Origin: Flavobacteriaceae bacterium CRH | Lineage (GTDB): Bacteria; Bacteroidota; Bacteroidia; Flavobacteriales; Flavobacteriaceae | Assembly: GCA_001507425.1 (NCBI GenBank) | Contig: LMAJ01000026.1 | Location: 19,757 to 83,756 of the forward strand | Length of the DNA: 64,000 nucleotides | Reading direction: 5' to 3' | Part shown: one piece after another, positions 50,814-59,440 of the stretch | How the letters are laid out: the number at the start of each line of letters is the position of its first letter | Position numbering within the stretch: the first letter of the stretch is position 1 | Notes under the pieces: generated by a model | The model's input: the letters and a program-made list of their open reading frames with translations, nothing else | The model's database searches: none | What the model was told of the DNA's origin: nothing | Program-made: the position numbers and the translations under genes

Positions 50814-51782
50814 CTATGCAGGCACTTTACAAGATTCAAAAAAGTCATAAGCTCTTTTTTCTGCATACGAATACACTGAATTACGCAGAGGAAAAGCACA
50901 GTGTCCGCCATATTTTGGAGTTTCGAGATAAACATATGCACTATCTTGGGCAATAGCTCTGGGGTAGCATCGCTCACCTAAAAAAGGATCATCGAGAGAA
51001 TTGATAATTAAAACCGGAGTGGTAATATTTTTAAGTGAAAATTCCGGAGAAACACGCTGATAATAATCATCACGGCTCGCAAAACCATGCAATGGTGCAG
51101 TAAAATAATGGTCAACTTCATCAAAAGAAGAAATTTTATCAATCTGATCACTATTTATAAAATCGGGAAATTGTGCTGCTTTGTATTTTAGCTTTTTTTT
51201 AATATCGATTGTAAAATTCTTTAAATAAACTCTGTTAAAGCCTTGTTTGAGTACGGCAGCGCTTGTTGCAATATGGGTTGGCACTGAAATGGTAACTGCT
51301 GCTTTTATACGCGCATCAATTTTTGTCCATCCTAAATAATTCAAGAGCTGAACACCTCCCATAGAATATCCTATTAAATAAACATCTTCGAATCCTTGTT
51401 TTAATACAAACTGAACCACATCATCAAGATCATCAACCGCACCGTGGTGATAAAGTCTGGGAAGTCGGTTCATTTCTCCTCCACAAGTACGGTTATTCCA
51501 TGCAAAAACTGAAAAACCTTTGTGCTGAAAATAAGTCGCACAGCTATTATTATAGGTTCTGCGCGAATCTCCTTCTAAACCATGGCATAAAATCACTGCT
51601 TTTTTGGGATCATTTATAATAAAATCGATATTGATAAAATCTCCGTCATTTAGCTCATGCTTTTCTCTTGTATATCCCGGAACTTCAAATTTTTTAAACA
51701 AAGCTGCATAAATAGTAGAAACATGCCTGTTGCGATGAATAATCGAAGGAAAACTATATTCTGATTGTTCAATTACCGGCAT
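50814..51782 (-). CDS. YheT family alpha/beta-hydrolase
   Basis: 322 residues. N-terminal F-P-S-I-I-H-R-N-R-H-V-S-T-I-Y is typical of YheT, followed by LCHGLEGDSRRTYN near residue 68, VFAWNNRTCGGEMNR near 95 and nucleophile G-Y-S-M-G-G near 140; the Asp and His are in NSLDDPFL and GGHCAFP. This family hydrolyses carboxyl esters; its physiological role is unknown. It is cytoplasmic and transcribed alone, divergent from dps. Confidence 0.9.
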   Translation of the reverse strand: MPVIEQSEYSFPSIIHRNRHVSTIYAALFKKFEVPGYTREKHELNDGDFINIDFIINDPKKAVILCHGLEGDSRRTYNNSCATYFQHKGFSVFAWNNRTCGGEMNRLPRLYHHGAVDDLDDVVQFVLKQGFEDVYLIGYSMGGVQLLNYLGWTKIDARIKAAVTISVPTHIATSAAVLKQGFNRVYLKNFTIDIKKKLKYKAAQFPDFINSDQIDKISSFDEVDHYFTAPLHGFASRDDYYQRVSPEFSLKNITTPVLIINSLDDPFLGERCYPRAIAQDSAYVYLETPKYGGHCAFPLRNSVYSYAEKRAYDFFESCKVPA

Positions 51783-51912
51783 AATAAGAAATTTTTGGTG
51801 TGTTATACAAATCTAAGAAATCAATCAACATGTAATTTAATACTGTCTTTTTTATTTCATTTTTTTTCGATTTAACCTTAAATCTTGTTTACAAATTGCA
51901 ATTTCCTTTTTT

Positions 51913-51941
51913 CAACGACTCTTTTTGCCTATTTACCTAAT
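51913..51941 (+). promoter_or_regulatory. Shared stress-gene motif (copy A) before dps
   Basis: CAACGACTCTTTTTGCCTAT, then TTACCTAAT; the motif AACGAnnnTTTTTGCCTAT also occurs at 55829 and 57198. It ends 81 bases before the dps ATG. The spacing is nearly the same as for copy C and the small ORF at 57309. Confidence 0.65.
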
Positions 51942-52022
51942 ATCAAATAATCTTCACAAGTTTTCTAATGACCTTTACATAACAAAACAAGCAACACTGC
52001 CTATAACTTAAAACTTTAAATT

Positions 52023-52496
52023 ATGAAAGCAAATATTGGTATTACAGAAAAAAACACAAACGCTGTTTCTAATGAATTGGCAAAACTATTGGCCGATGAA
52101 TTTGTTCTTTACACAAAAACCAGAAATGCGCACTGGAATGTTACCGGAGATAATTTTCATGCGAATCACATTTTCTTTGAAAATCAGTACAAACAATTAG
52201 ATGAAATCATCGATAGTGTTGCAGAACGCATCCGTAAAATTGGTCATTACGCGCCCGCTACAATCAAAACTTATCTGGAGCTTACGCATCTTACAGAATA
52301 TAGCGAAAGAACAAACGACGGACCGGGTTTTATGAAAGATTTACTGCAAGATCACGAAAGCATTATCGAATTTATTCGTGGTAATATTACGCCTTTTGCC
52401 GATGAATATAAGGATTATGGTTCTAGCGATTTTATTACGGGATTAATAGAAGTTCACGAAGAAATGGCCTGGATGATCCGTTCTTACTTTAGATAA
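52023..52496 (+). CDS. dps: Dps family DNA-binding ferritin
   Basis: 157 residues. The ferroxidase site pattern of Dps is present: KTRNAHWNVTGDNFHANHIF near residue 35 and FENQYKQLDEIIDSVAERIR near 55, with His31/His42/Asp/Glu-type ligands. It forms a dodecamer that protects DNA by oxidising Fe(II) with hydrogen peroxide. The N-terminal tail is short. The upstream motif copy A suggests joint control with the SRPBCC-like and peroxiredoxin genes. Confidence 0.94.
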   Translation: MKANIGITEKNTNAVSNELAKLLADEFVLYTKTRNAHWNVTGDNFHANHIFFENQYKQLDEIIDSVAERIRKIGHYAPATIKTYLELTHLTEYSERTNDGPGFMKDLLQDHESIIEFIRGNITPFADEYKDYGSSDFITGLIEVHEEMAWMIRSYFR

Positions 52497-52532
52497 TAAA
52501 AATACTAAAACATAAAAATAGTTCGGAATAAG

Positions 52533-52540
52533 TATATTTG
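52533..52540 (+). promoter_or_regulatory. -7 box TATATTTG for the LytTR regulator
   Basis: An exact TAnnTTTG match 22 bases before the start codon at 52563. No clear -33 element is visible. Confidence 0.55.
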
Positions 52541-52562
52541 TGTAAACCAAAAACAAAATACC

Positions 52563-53258
52563 ATGAAAGCGTTAATCGTTGATGACAATGATATTGCAAG
52601 AACAACTTTGTCTCATTTGGCAAAACAAATTCCGAATCTAATTGTTGTAAATGAATATTCGAATGCCATTGAGGCGTATCATCATTTACAGGAAAATGAG
52701 GTAGATTTAATATTTTTAGATATTGAAATGCCAGAAATGACCGGAATCGAATTGACAAAAAACTTATCGGGCAAAGATATCATTATCATTTTTACGTCTT
52801 CTAAAAAAGAATATGCGCTGGAAGCTTTTGAATTGAATATCGCAGATTATATCCTCAAACCGGTTACTCCGGCAAGATTTTTACAAGCGGTTAGTAAAGC
52901 ACAATCTATCATTGAAAGCCGAAAAGAGAATGTACAATTTGGCAAGGAAGAATTTTTATTTGTCAGGGATTCTAATATTACAAGACGCCTGAAACTGGAT
53001 GATATTTTTTATGCCGAAGCAATGGGCGATTATGTTAAGTTTTACACCAAAGAAAAAATGTTTGCCATACACGGTAAAATGAAAACTGCCGAAGAACGTT
53101 TACCAAAAGATGATTTCATTAGAGTACATCGCTCGTATATTGTTTCTATTGGTAAAATTGACACTTTGCAAGATGGCGGTATTATGATTAATAAAAAATT
53201 TATTCCCGTTGCCGATGCTTACCGAAAAGCACTTAATACAAGAATGAATGTTTTTTAA
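52563..53258 (+). CDS. LytTR family response regulator
   Basis: 231 residues. Receiver domain (about 1-120) with conserved D-D (residues 7-8), phospho-acceptor Asp in DLIFLDIEMPEMTG near 53 and a later T/S-K pair; C-terminal LytTR DNA-binding domain (about 130-228; FYAEAMGDYVKFYT, then DDFIRVHRSYIVSIGKID). It regulates genes after phosphorylation by a partner kinase. The gene for a hybrid kinase follows 79 bases later, and is the likely partner. Confidence 0.92.
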   Translation: MKALIVDDNDIARTTLSHLAKQIPNLIVVNEYSNAIEAYHHLQENEVDLIFLDIEMPEMTGIELTKNLSGKDIIIIFTSSKKEYALEAFELNIADYILKPVTPARFLQAVSKAQSIIESRKENVQFGKEEFLFVRDSNITRRLKLDDIFYAEAMGDYVKFYTKEKMFAIHGKMKTAEERLPKDDFIRVHRSYIVSIGKIDTLQDGGIMINKKFIPVADAYRKALNTRMNVF

Positions 53259-53337
53259 AAAACATATTCTTTTGCCTGTTGAATAAACTTATATATCCTG
53301 TCTTATTATTAAGACAACACACTTTTATTTTTACTTT

Positions 53338-55545
53338 ATGATAAATACATCTACTGTAATGGGCAACAAGCGTTTTAGCTATTTTATAATAATTGGCTTT
53401 ATTTTGTGCAGTATATTGTTGATAGCTGTGCAGGTTAATTCGGCTAAAAATACTAAAGAGCTCATTCGTAACAACAATATTCTTTTAAACGAATTGCGTT
53501 CCAGCAATCATTTGAGAGAAATCGATCGTGATATTTTAGGTGTTGAAAGCAGAATCAGAGCTTCTATTGCCACCAATGATACTACACATTTAGAAGGCAT
53601 TGATCAAAAAATCAAGGAAATCAGAAATTTTCTGGATTCGCTTTCCTCAGACAATACAGACATTGAGGAAGAAAAATGGATTCAAAGACTTGGAGTTCTT
53701 GCGCAAGATAAAATGGCCACAAAAGGAAAGCTTTTGCATCGCTATGATTCTGTTGGAAATATGGATGACAACACTTCTATAGCCAATCCGCATGCGAGAA
53801 TAATTTCGAATGAAATTACAGATATAACGGCTAAAATATATCATAAACGACAATTGCGCATGGTCGAATTAAGCGATCTAACGCAGGAAATGGGCAGAAA
53901 AGCAAAACTCTATGATATTTCATTATTGATTTTATTAGTTCTAAGCGGTGCCGTAATAGGTTATCATATTTTACGTCAGTTTCGCAGACAGCATTTCCTT
54001 ATTAAAGAATTGGATATCGCAGAAAAAAAAGCATCAGTTGCCGCACAAACCAAAGAAAATTTTCTGGCCAATATGAGCCATGAAATCAGAACTCCGTTAA
54101 GTGGTATTTTAGGATTTACCAATTTATTGCAGAAAAGACCTTTAGACGAAACATCAACCGAGTTTGTAACTTCGATTCAGCGTTCCGGAGAAAACCTAAT
54201 GACCATTATTAATGACATTCTTGATTTATCTAAAATTGAAGCAGGAATGATGCGTATTACGCCCGGAACATTTAGTATAAACGGATTAGTAGATTCTGTT
54301 GAAACACTTTTTTCTGAAAGGATAAAAGAAAAACGATTAACTATTTCAAGCAAAGTAGACAACTCAATTCCGGATACTTTAATTGGCGACGCCACCAGAT
54401 TGACACAAATATTGGTAAACCTTATTGGCAACGCCATAAAATTTACGCATCAGGGAACGGTAAGTATTGAAGTTTTTAATAAAAAGCAAAATGAAAATGA
54501 AGTTATTATCGGTTTCAAAATTACAGATACCGGAATTGGAATTGATAAAGAAAAACTAAACGAAGTTTTTGAAAGATTCAATCAGGGCGAAGACTCGACA
54601 ACCAGAAATTATGGAGGAACAGGATTGGGGCTTTCTATTGTAAAAAGGTTGATTTTATTACAAGATGGCGATATTGAAGTTAGCAGTGAACAAGGAAAAG
54701 GAACTACTTTTAGTTTTTATATTCCGTATGGAATTGCCACAGAACAGCTTAATGTAATACCAACAGTAGATCTTAATCATTTTAAAGATATATCTAATAC
54801 CGCTTTGCGTGTTTTAGTTGTAGATGATAATGCCATTAATCAAAGTTTGATGAAACATTTACTCTCACAATGGAATATTGATTTTGATATGGCATCTAAT
54901 GGTTTAGAAGCAGTTGAATATCTAAAGAAAAACAATTGCGACCTTGTGCTGATGGATTTACAAATGCCACAAATGGATGGATATACTGCAACTCAGCAAA
55001 TCCGTGAAATATTAAAATTAGAAATTCCGATAATTGCCATGACTGCACATGCATTGCCTGGCGAAAGGGAAAAATGTTTGAGCCGCGGCATGAATGAATA
55101 TATTTCGAAACCTATTAAAGAAGAAGAGCTTTTTAAACTAATTGCTAATTTCGGACTGAAAGAAGTAAAATCAGAAGAAATAAAAGTTCCGGAAAATAAT
55201 CCTGTTTTTCAATATATTGATCTTACCTACATGCAGTCCGTAAGTGGCGGTACCAAAAGTTTTGAACAAACCGTAACGCATCAATTTATTGACAATGTAC
55301 CTAAACATTTGCAAGAACTAATAAATGCTTATGAAGCTCAGGATTTTAAAATTGTAAAATTAAGAGCTCACGATTTAAAATCAAGCACGGCAATAATGGG
55401 TTTACTGCCACTTTTAGAAGAAAAACTTGAAATTTTAGAAATAGCCACCGAGAAAAATACAACATTACAGCAAATTTTAAAAGATGTAGAAAACATACTC
55501 GGTTCGTCAATTGCTGAAGCTAAAATATTCTTAGGATCCCTTTAA
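53338..55545 (+). CDS. Hybrid histidine kinase with receiver and HPt domains
   Basis: 735 residues. TM1 (about 16-36) and TM2 (about 193-213) enclose a periplasmic helical sensor; then DHp with phospho-accepting His248 in MSHEIRTPLSGILG, HATPase (N box about 352; DTGIGID; GGTGLGLSIVKRL), receiver with Asp540 in VLMDLQMPQMDG, and a C-terminal HPt with His678 in RAHDLKSS. It therefore carries a full internal phosphorelay that could pass phosphate to the adjacent LytTR regulator. The sensed signal is unknown. Confidence 0.93.
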   Translation: MINTSTVMGNKRFSYFIIIGFILCSILLIAVQVNSAKNTKELIRNNNILLNELRSSNHLREIDRDILGVESRIRASIATNDTTHLEGIDQKIKEIRNFLDSLSSDNTDIEEEKWIQRLGVLAQDKMATKGKLLHRYDSVGNMDDNTSIANPHARIISNEITDITAKIYHKRQLRMVELSDLTQEMGRKAKLYDISLLILLVLSGAVIGYHILRQFRRQHFLIKELDIAEKKASVAAQTKENFLANMSHEIRTPLSGILGFTNLLQKRPLDETSTEFVTSIQRSGENLMTIINDILDLSKIEAGMMRITPGTFSINGLVDSVETLFSERIKEKRLTISSKVDNSIPDTLIGDATRLTQILVNLIGNAIKFTHQGTVSIEVFNKKQNENEVIIGFKITDTGIGIDKEKLNEVFERFNQGEDSTTRNYGGTGLGLSIVKRLILLQDGDIEVSSEQGKGTTFSFYIPYGIATEQLNVIPTVDLNHFKDISNTALRVLVVDDNAINQSLMKHLLSQWNIDFDMASNGLEAVEYLKKNNCDLVLMDLQMPQMDGYTATQQIREILKLEIPIIAMTAHALPGEREKCLSRGMNEYISKPIKEEELFKLIANFGLKEVKSEEIKVPENNPVFQYIDLTYMQSVSGGTKSFEQTVTHQFIDNVPKHLQELINAYEAQDFKIVKLRAHDLKSSTAIMGLLPLLEEKLEILEIATEKNTTLQQILKDVENILGSSIAEAKIFLGSL

Positions 55546-55603
55546 AATAAATCTTATCCAATTCAAAAAACACCTTACTATATAATTTATAATTATTCAA
55601 TTG

Positions 55604-55629
55604 AGAGACTGTCTGTAAAGGCAGTCTCT
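55604..55629 (+). terminator. Terminator after the hybrid kinase gene
   Basis: An 8-bp stem AGAGACTG / CAGTCTCT with a 10-base loop and a downstream T-rich tract, 59 bases after the stop. Confidence 0.6.
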
Positions 55630-55664
55630 GTTTTCTATTTGTTCTTTTCCATATTCAAACATAG

Positions 55665-55682
55665 CCAAGGTTTCAACCTTGG
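55665..55682. repeat. Small intergenic hairpin (CCAAGGT-TTCA-ACCTTGG)
   Basis: A perfect 7-bp inverted repeat with a 4-base loop lies in the 378-base gap after the kinase gene. It may be a fragment of an intergenic repeat. The rest of the gap (55683-55828) shows nothing recognisable. Confidence 0.4.
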
Positions 55683-55828
55683 GACACCTAACAAAATGAA
55701 GATTTAGATCATTTCTTTACAATATACCTGATCAATTATTACGCTCCAATGTTCAAACCATTAGCTATGTTTTTCTCTAATTGAGATTGTTTTTTCTTGA
55801 TTTTTATAAACGATTGATTCTGCTTTTT

Positions 55829-55857
55829 TAACGAGTGTTTTTGCCTATTCGATGAAA
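55829..55857 (+). promoter_or_regulatory. Shared stress-gene motif (copy B) before the SRPBCC-like gene
   Basis: TAACGAGTGTTTTTGCCTAT then TCGATGAAA. It ends 66 bases before the ATG at 55924. The same AACGAnnnTTTTTGCCTAT core lies before dps and before the small ORF/peroxiredoxin group. Confidence 0.65.
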
Positions 55858-55923
55858 AGTCAATGGCGGCCTGAGTTTACGAACGTAAATTTACTTTAGT
55901 AAAACATTTTAAACCAAAAAATC

Positions 55924-56481
55924 ATGGAAATTACACAAACCAAAGAAAATGCATTATCACATTCAACTGTAACTGCAGTAATAAATGCACCTATCGAAAA
56001 AGTAAATATCGCAGACTGGCTTTTAAACCTTCCGGATGCAGAATACCAACGTTGTTCTACACAGCATATTGGCGCAGGAATTACCAGCACTTATGATGGT
56101 CAGCCAATGTCAATTAATGTCGAAACAATTGGCGATGCCTTAATGGTTCAGCATTATGTGGCTACAGTTCATCGTCCGGATTATTGCCGCATGCTGTCTA
56201 TCTCTGATTCTATTACTCAAAACGGACGTACTAAAGTTCAGGTTTTATGGGAACTTAAAGTAACAAAAATCGATGAGGATACGTGTCTTTACACCAACGA
56301 AATTCATGCCACTGCTACACCTCAAATGTTTGAATATTTAAAAGAACACGGAGTAAATCTTGCAGGTGCAGCCGCTTCAAGACAAGCTGCTTCTGATGCG
56401 CATAATCACGAAGAAACTCCTAACTTTGCTAAAAGCATCGAAAACAAAGCTTTAACAGGTAAATACAATCAGCCTTTTTAA
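55924..56481 (+). CDS. SRPBCC/START-like conserved protein, unknown function
   Basis: 185 residues, cytoplasmic. The pattern of opposed strands and helix (TVTAVINAPIEKVNIADWLL at residues 16-35, then LMVQHYVATVHRPDYCRMLS and Y-T-N-E-I-H-A-T-A-T-P-Q) fits a ligand-binding SRPBCC/START-like fold, but I cannot name a family. The last 30 residues are polar and disordered. It is 50 bases before the monooxygenase-like gene, in the same direction, and carries the shared stress motif. Confidence 0.65.
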   Translation: MEITQTKENALSHSTVTAVINAPIEKVNIADWLLNLPDAEYQRCSTQHIGAGITSTYDGQPMSINVETIGDALMVQHYVATVHRPDYCRMLSISDSITQNGRTKVQVLWELKVTKIDEDTCLYTNEIHATATPQMFEYLKEHGVNLAGAAASRQAASDAHNHEETPNFAKSIENKALTGKYNQPF

Positions 56482-56531
56482 TATCTAAAACATAAATATT
56501 AATTTATTTACCACCCAAAACAAATAGCGAT

Positions 56532-57086
56532 ATGGAAAATCAAGGCGCATCTGTAGTTATCACCCATCATATTCTGAACGGGAAACAGCAACAATATGAA
56601 AAATGGCTGGATGAAATTATTCCAATCACCAAACATTCAAATGGTTTTATCGATTTGCAGATTGTACGCCCGATTCCACATTTGACTTTTGTTTACACGG
56701 TAATTATCCGATTTGATACAATTGAAAACCTTAAAACATGGATGGAATCGGAAGACCGAAAAACCCTTATTAAAAAAGCAAATCCATTCTTTAGAAAAAA
56801 TGATAACTATCAAATAAAATCAGGTTTGGATTTTCTTTTTAATTCCGAAAATGAAAAAGGAAATAAAGTTCCGGTTCGATGGAAACAATATCTTGTAACC
56901 TGGTCAGCCATTTATCCATTATCATTATTAATTCCGTTATTGGCACTCCCCTTTTTTAGGTTTTTGCAAATTCCCGCAAATCATTATTTTGATGCTTTGA
57001 TGAATTCAGGTTTAATCGTCTTTTTGATGGTATTTGCCATAATGCCAAATTATACCAAACTGATTCGGAAATGGCTTTATAAATAA
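56532..57086 (+). CDS. Antibiotic biosynthesis monooxygenase (ABM) domain with C-terminal membrane anchor
   Basis: 184 residues. Residues 7-105 form an ABM-type ferredoxin-like domain (VVITHHILNGKQQQYEKWLD, then GFIDLQIVRP). Two C-terminal hydrophobic helices (about 125-145 and 158-176) anchor it in the membrane, an arrangement seen in some ABM/quinol-type proteins. It may bind or oxidise a quinone-like or heme-like substrate at the membrane; this is uncertain. It is in the same direction as the SRPBCC-like gene and followed by a terminator. Confidence 0.78.
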   Translation: MENQGASVVITHHILNGKQQQYEKWLDEIIPITKHSNGFIDLQIVRPIPHLTFVYTVIIRFDTIENLKTWMESEDRKTLIKKANPFFRKNDNYQIKSGLDFLFNSENEKGNKVPVRWKQYLVTWSAIYPLSLLIPLLALPFFRFLQIPANHYFDALMNSGLIVFLMVFAIMPNYTKLIRKWLYK

Positions 57087-57112
57087 TGAAACACATCATC
57101 TTTATAAAATAG

Positions 57113-57139
57113 AAAATCACTGTATTATGCAGTGATTTT
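57113..57139 (+). terminator. Terminator after the ABM gene
   Basis: A 10-bp stem AAAATCACTG / CAGTGATTTT with a 7-base loop and T tail, 27 bases after the stop. Confidence 0.8.
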
Positions 57140-57197
57140 TTTGTTTTAATCATAAAAAAACATTCAAAGGATTTTATAGAGTTTCCCTTACTAAATT

Positions 57198-57226
57198 CAA
57201 CGATACTTTTTGCCTATCTAACGAAT
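57198..57226 (+). promoter_or_regulatory. Shared stress-gene motif (copy C) before the small ORF/peroxiredoxin group
   Basis: CAACGATACTTTTTGCCTAT then CTAACGAAT. It ends 82 bases before the ATG of the small ORF at 57309, almost exactly as copy A ends 81 bases before dps, which supports that small ORF as the first gene of the unit. Confidence 0.65.
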
Positions 57227-57308
57227 ACAAATTATAGAGCTTACATATCTTCAATAGCTTTACAATAGAATTAAAAACCAAAACAACTAATCACCTAAAA
57301 CTATTATT

Positions 57309-57395
57309 ATGAGTGGTAAACTATTGATCTTCAAATACGAATTAGAAAAAAAAGAACCACGCAACAATGATAGCGGCATTACTGATAACCATTAA
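57309..57395 (+). CDS. Small 28-residue ORF, unknown function
   Basis: ATG at 57309 (M-S-G-K-L-L-I-F-K-Y) to stop at 57395, 28 residues, too short for the usual length cutoffs. It has a common aattATG start context, and motif copy C lies at the same distance as copy A from dps. The peptide has a short hydrophobic/charged start and a polar end, with no signal peptide. It ends 26 bases before the peroxiredoxin. It may be a real small protein or a leader. Confidence 0.45.
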   Translation: MSGKLLIFKYELEKKEPRNNDSGITDNH

Positions 57396-57421
57396 AAACG
57401 TTAATCTTAAAAATAAATCTC

Positions 57422-57874
57422 ATGCTACAGAAAAATGACATTGCTCCGGATTTTACATTATTTGCAACACCCGACCAGAAAATCACTTTATCAGAATTTA
57501 AAGGAAAAAACGTGATTTTAGCTTTTTATCCTGCCGACTGGAGTCCGGTTTGCAGTGACCAAATGGCGCTATATAACGAAATGCTTAAATATTTTAAGAA
57601 ATACGATGCTGAAGTTTTTGGGATTTCAGTAGATAGTAAATGGTGTCATATGGCTTTCTCGCAATCTAGAAATTTATATTTTCCTCTATTAGCCGATTTT
57701 CAAACCAAAGGAGAAATCTCAAAAAAATACGGCGTTTACAATGAAGAAGAAGGGCAATGCAGTCGCGCACTTTTTGTAATCGATAAAAATGGAATTATAC
57801 AATGGAGTTATATGTCGCCAACTGCTGTCAATCCCGGAGCAGATGGGATTTTAGAAGCATTAGAAACACTTTAA
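57422..57874 (+). CDS. Peroxiredoxin (AhpC/TSA family, AhpE/BCP-like)
   Basis: 150 residues. Thioredoxin fold with a redox-active Cys in PADWSPVCSDQ near residue 43 and a second Cys late in the protein (GQCSRALFVID near 120) that could be the resolving Cys. It reduces hydrogen peroxide and organic peroxides. It lies 12 bases before a DsbA-like protein that could act as its reductant or partner. Both are cytoplasmic (no signal peptide). Confidence 0.92.
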   Translation: MLQKNDIAPDFTLFATPDQKITLSEFKGKNVILAFYPADWSPVCSDQMALYNEMLKYFKKYDAEVFGISVDSKWCHMAFSQSRNLYFPLLADFQTKGEISKKYGVYNEEEGQCSRALFVIDKNGIIQWSYMSPTAVNPGADGILEALETL

Positions 57875-57886
57875 AACAAATTAATT

Positions 57887-58402
57887 ATGTCACTAAAACC
57901 AGCGGTTAGTTCAACTGACCATACACAAGGAAAAACAAATGCTGATATTATAATCGTAGAATATGGCGATTACCAATGCCCGTATTGTGGAGCAGCTTAT
58001 CCTGTTCTTAAAGAAATTATGAAAGAGTACGGAAACAAGATACAATTTGTATTCAGAAACTTTCCATTATCCGAAATGCACAGATATGCTCGCCCAGCTG
58101 CAATTGCAGCAGAAGCCGCAGCATTGCAGGGTAAATTTTGGGAAATGCACGGTGCCATTTTCGAAAATCAGGAATATTTGAACGAAAATCTTTTGTTAGA
58201 ATTAGCAGAAAAACTAGGGCTTGATATTCATCAGTTTAATACTGATATCAAAAAACCGGAAGTAGCAGATAAAATAGATTCCGATTTTGAAAGCGGTCTT
58301 ATGAGTGGCGTAAATGGTACTCCTTCCCTATTCGTTAACGGCAGAAAATTTAACGGAGGTGCAGAAGATTTGCTACAATTGATGAGTGAAATTGTAAAAT
58401 AA
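57887..58402 (+). CDS. DsbA-like thiol oxidoreductase (thioredoxin domain), no signal peptide
   Basis: 171 residues. Thioredoxin-like active site C-P-Y-C (GDYQCPYCGAAYPVL near residue 30), inserted helical domain and cis-Pro loop NGTPSLFVNGR near 147. DsbA/DsbG relatives normally act in the periplasm, but no signal peptide is present, so this one should be cytoplasmic. It follows the peroxiredoxin by 12 bases and precedes fdhD by 115 bases. The pair likely forms a thiol-peroxide system. Confidence 0.9.
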   Translation: MSLKPAVSSTDHTQGKTNADIIIVEYGDYQCPYCGAAYPVLKEIMKEYGNKIQFVFRNFPLSEMHRYARPAAIAAEAAALQGKFWEMHGAIFENQEYLNENLLLELAEKLGLDIHQFNTDIKKPEVADKIDSDFESGLMSGVNGTPSLFVNGRKFNGGAEDLLQLMSEIVK

Positions 58403-58517
58403 ATATTTGCTGACAAGCAGTTTAAAAATCAGATTAGTGCATGTCAATTAATAAAAAAAGTGTGTTTTTTGATCCTATTTTTAATTAAATTTACGTAACA
58501 ACCTTAATTACAATATT

Positions 58518-59396
58518 ATGGAAATAAATTATTCGGAATTAGTTTCCATTAAACATGTAAATGTGGAAAAAATAGACGGCACTAAAATTTCATCGTTTTT
58601 AGATACTCTTTCTATTGAAGAACCTCTTGAAATTAGGATATCTTATGGTTCAGAAACAGAGAAAATTCAAAAAAATATCTCAGTCACGATGCGCACCCCG
58701 GGCAATGATACAGATCTTGCAATTGGTTTTTTATTTACAGAAGGAATTATTACCTCTTTTGAAGATATAAAAAACGCTTATCCTTTAAAAATGAATTGTT
58801 TGTCTCAAAAACAAAATATCATTCAGGTTGATCTTAAGGATAATTTCAGTCCAAATTTAATGCAAACAGATCGTAATTTTTACACCACTTCAAGCTGTGG
58901 CGTATGCGGAAAAAGTTCCATTCAATCAATAAAAACGGTAAGTCCTTTTAGAAATTCATTGAGACTTTCAAATACGATTGATGCGTCTGTATTTTATCAG
59001 TTATCTGAAAAATTAAGAACGGCTCAAAGTGACTTTGCTTCAACCGGAGGTTTGCATGCGTCGGGACTTTTTAATACAAAAGGCGATTTAATTCTTTTAA
59101 CCGAAGATGTGGGACGACACAATGCCTTAGATAAATTAATTGGAAAATCACTCGCAAACAAATCATTACCATTAAATGAGCATATTTTACTTCTCAGCGG
59201 AAGAGCTAGTTTTGAGTTGATCCAAAAAGCTGCAATGGCAGGAATTTCTATCATTGCATCTATTGGTGCTCCGTCAAGCCTAGCTGTAGAACTTGCAGTT
59301 GAATTCAATATTACACTTCTGGGATTTCTTAAAGAAAGTAGATTTAATATATACAATGCTTCAGATCAAACTGTCATTTTAACTGCCTCAAAATAA
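58518..59396 (+). CDS. fdhD: Formate dehydrogenase accessory sulfurtransferase FdhD
   Basis: 292 residues. The catalytic Cys loop is present as SSCGVCGKSS near residue 128, together with RTPGNDTDLAIGFL and TGGLHASGLF, EDVGRHNALDK and LLSGRASFELIQKA. It transfers sulfur to the molybdenum cofactor of formate dehydrogenase-type enzymes. Its target is very likely the YdeP-like molybdoenzyme encoded 44 bases downstream. No other formate dehydrogenase subunit is nearby. Confidence 0.93.
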   Translation: MEINYSELVSIKHVNVEKIDGTKISSFLDTLSIEEPLEIRISYGSETEKIQKNISVTMRTPGNDTDLAIGFLFTEGIITSFEDIKNAYPLKMNCLSQKQNIIQVDLKDNFSPNLMQTDRNFYTTSSCGVCGKSSIQSIKTVSPFRNSLRLSNTIDASVFYQLSEKLRTAQSDFASTGGLHASGLFNTKGDLILLTEDVGRHNALDKLIGKSLANKSLPLNEHILLLSGRASFELIQKAAMAGISIIASIGAPSSLAVELAVEFNITLLGFLKESRFNIYNASDQTVILTASK

Positions 59397-59440
59397 TTTA
59401 CTCCAATAGCAAAACGCAATACCAATTAAACCAAAATGTA

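Noticed and set aside
58441..58480. Possible fourth stress motif (TGTTTTTTGATCCTAT) before fdhD
   Set aside because: It needs a two-base insertion relative to the core TTTTTGCCTAT and lacks AACGA, so I treat it as chance.
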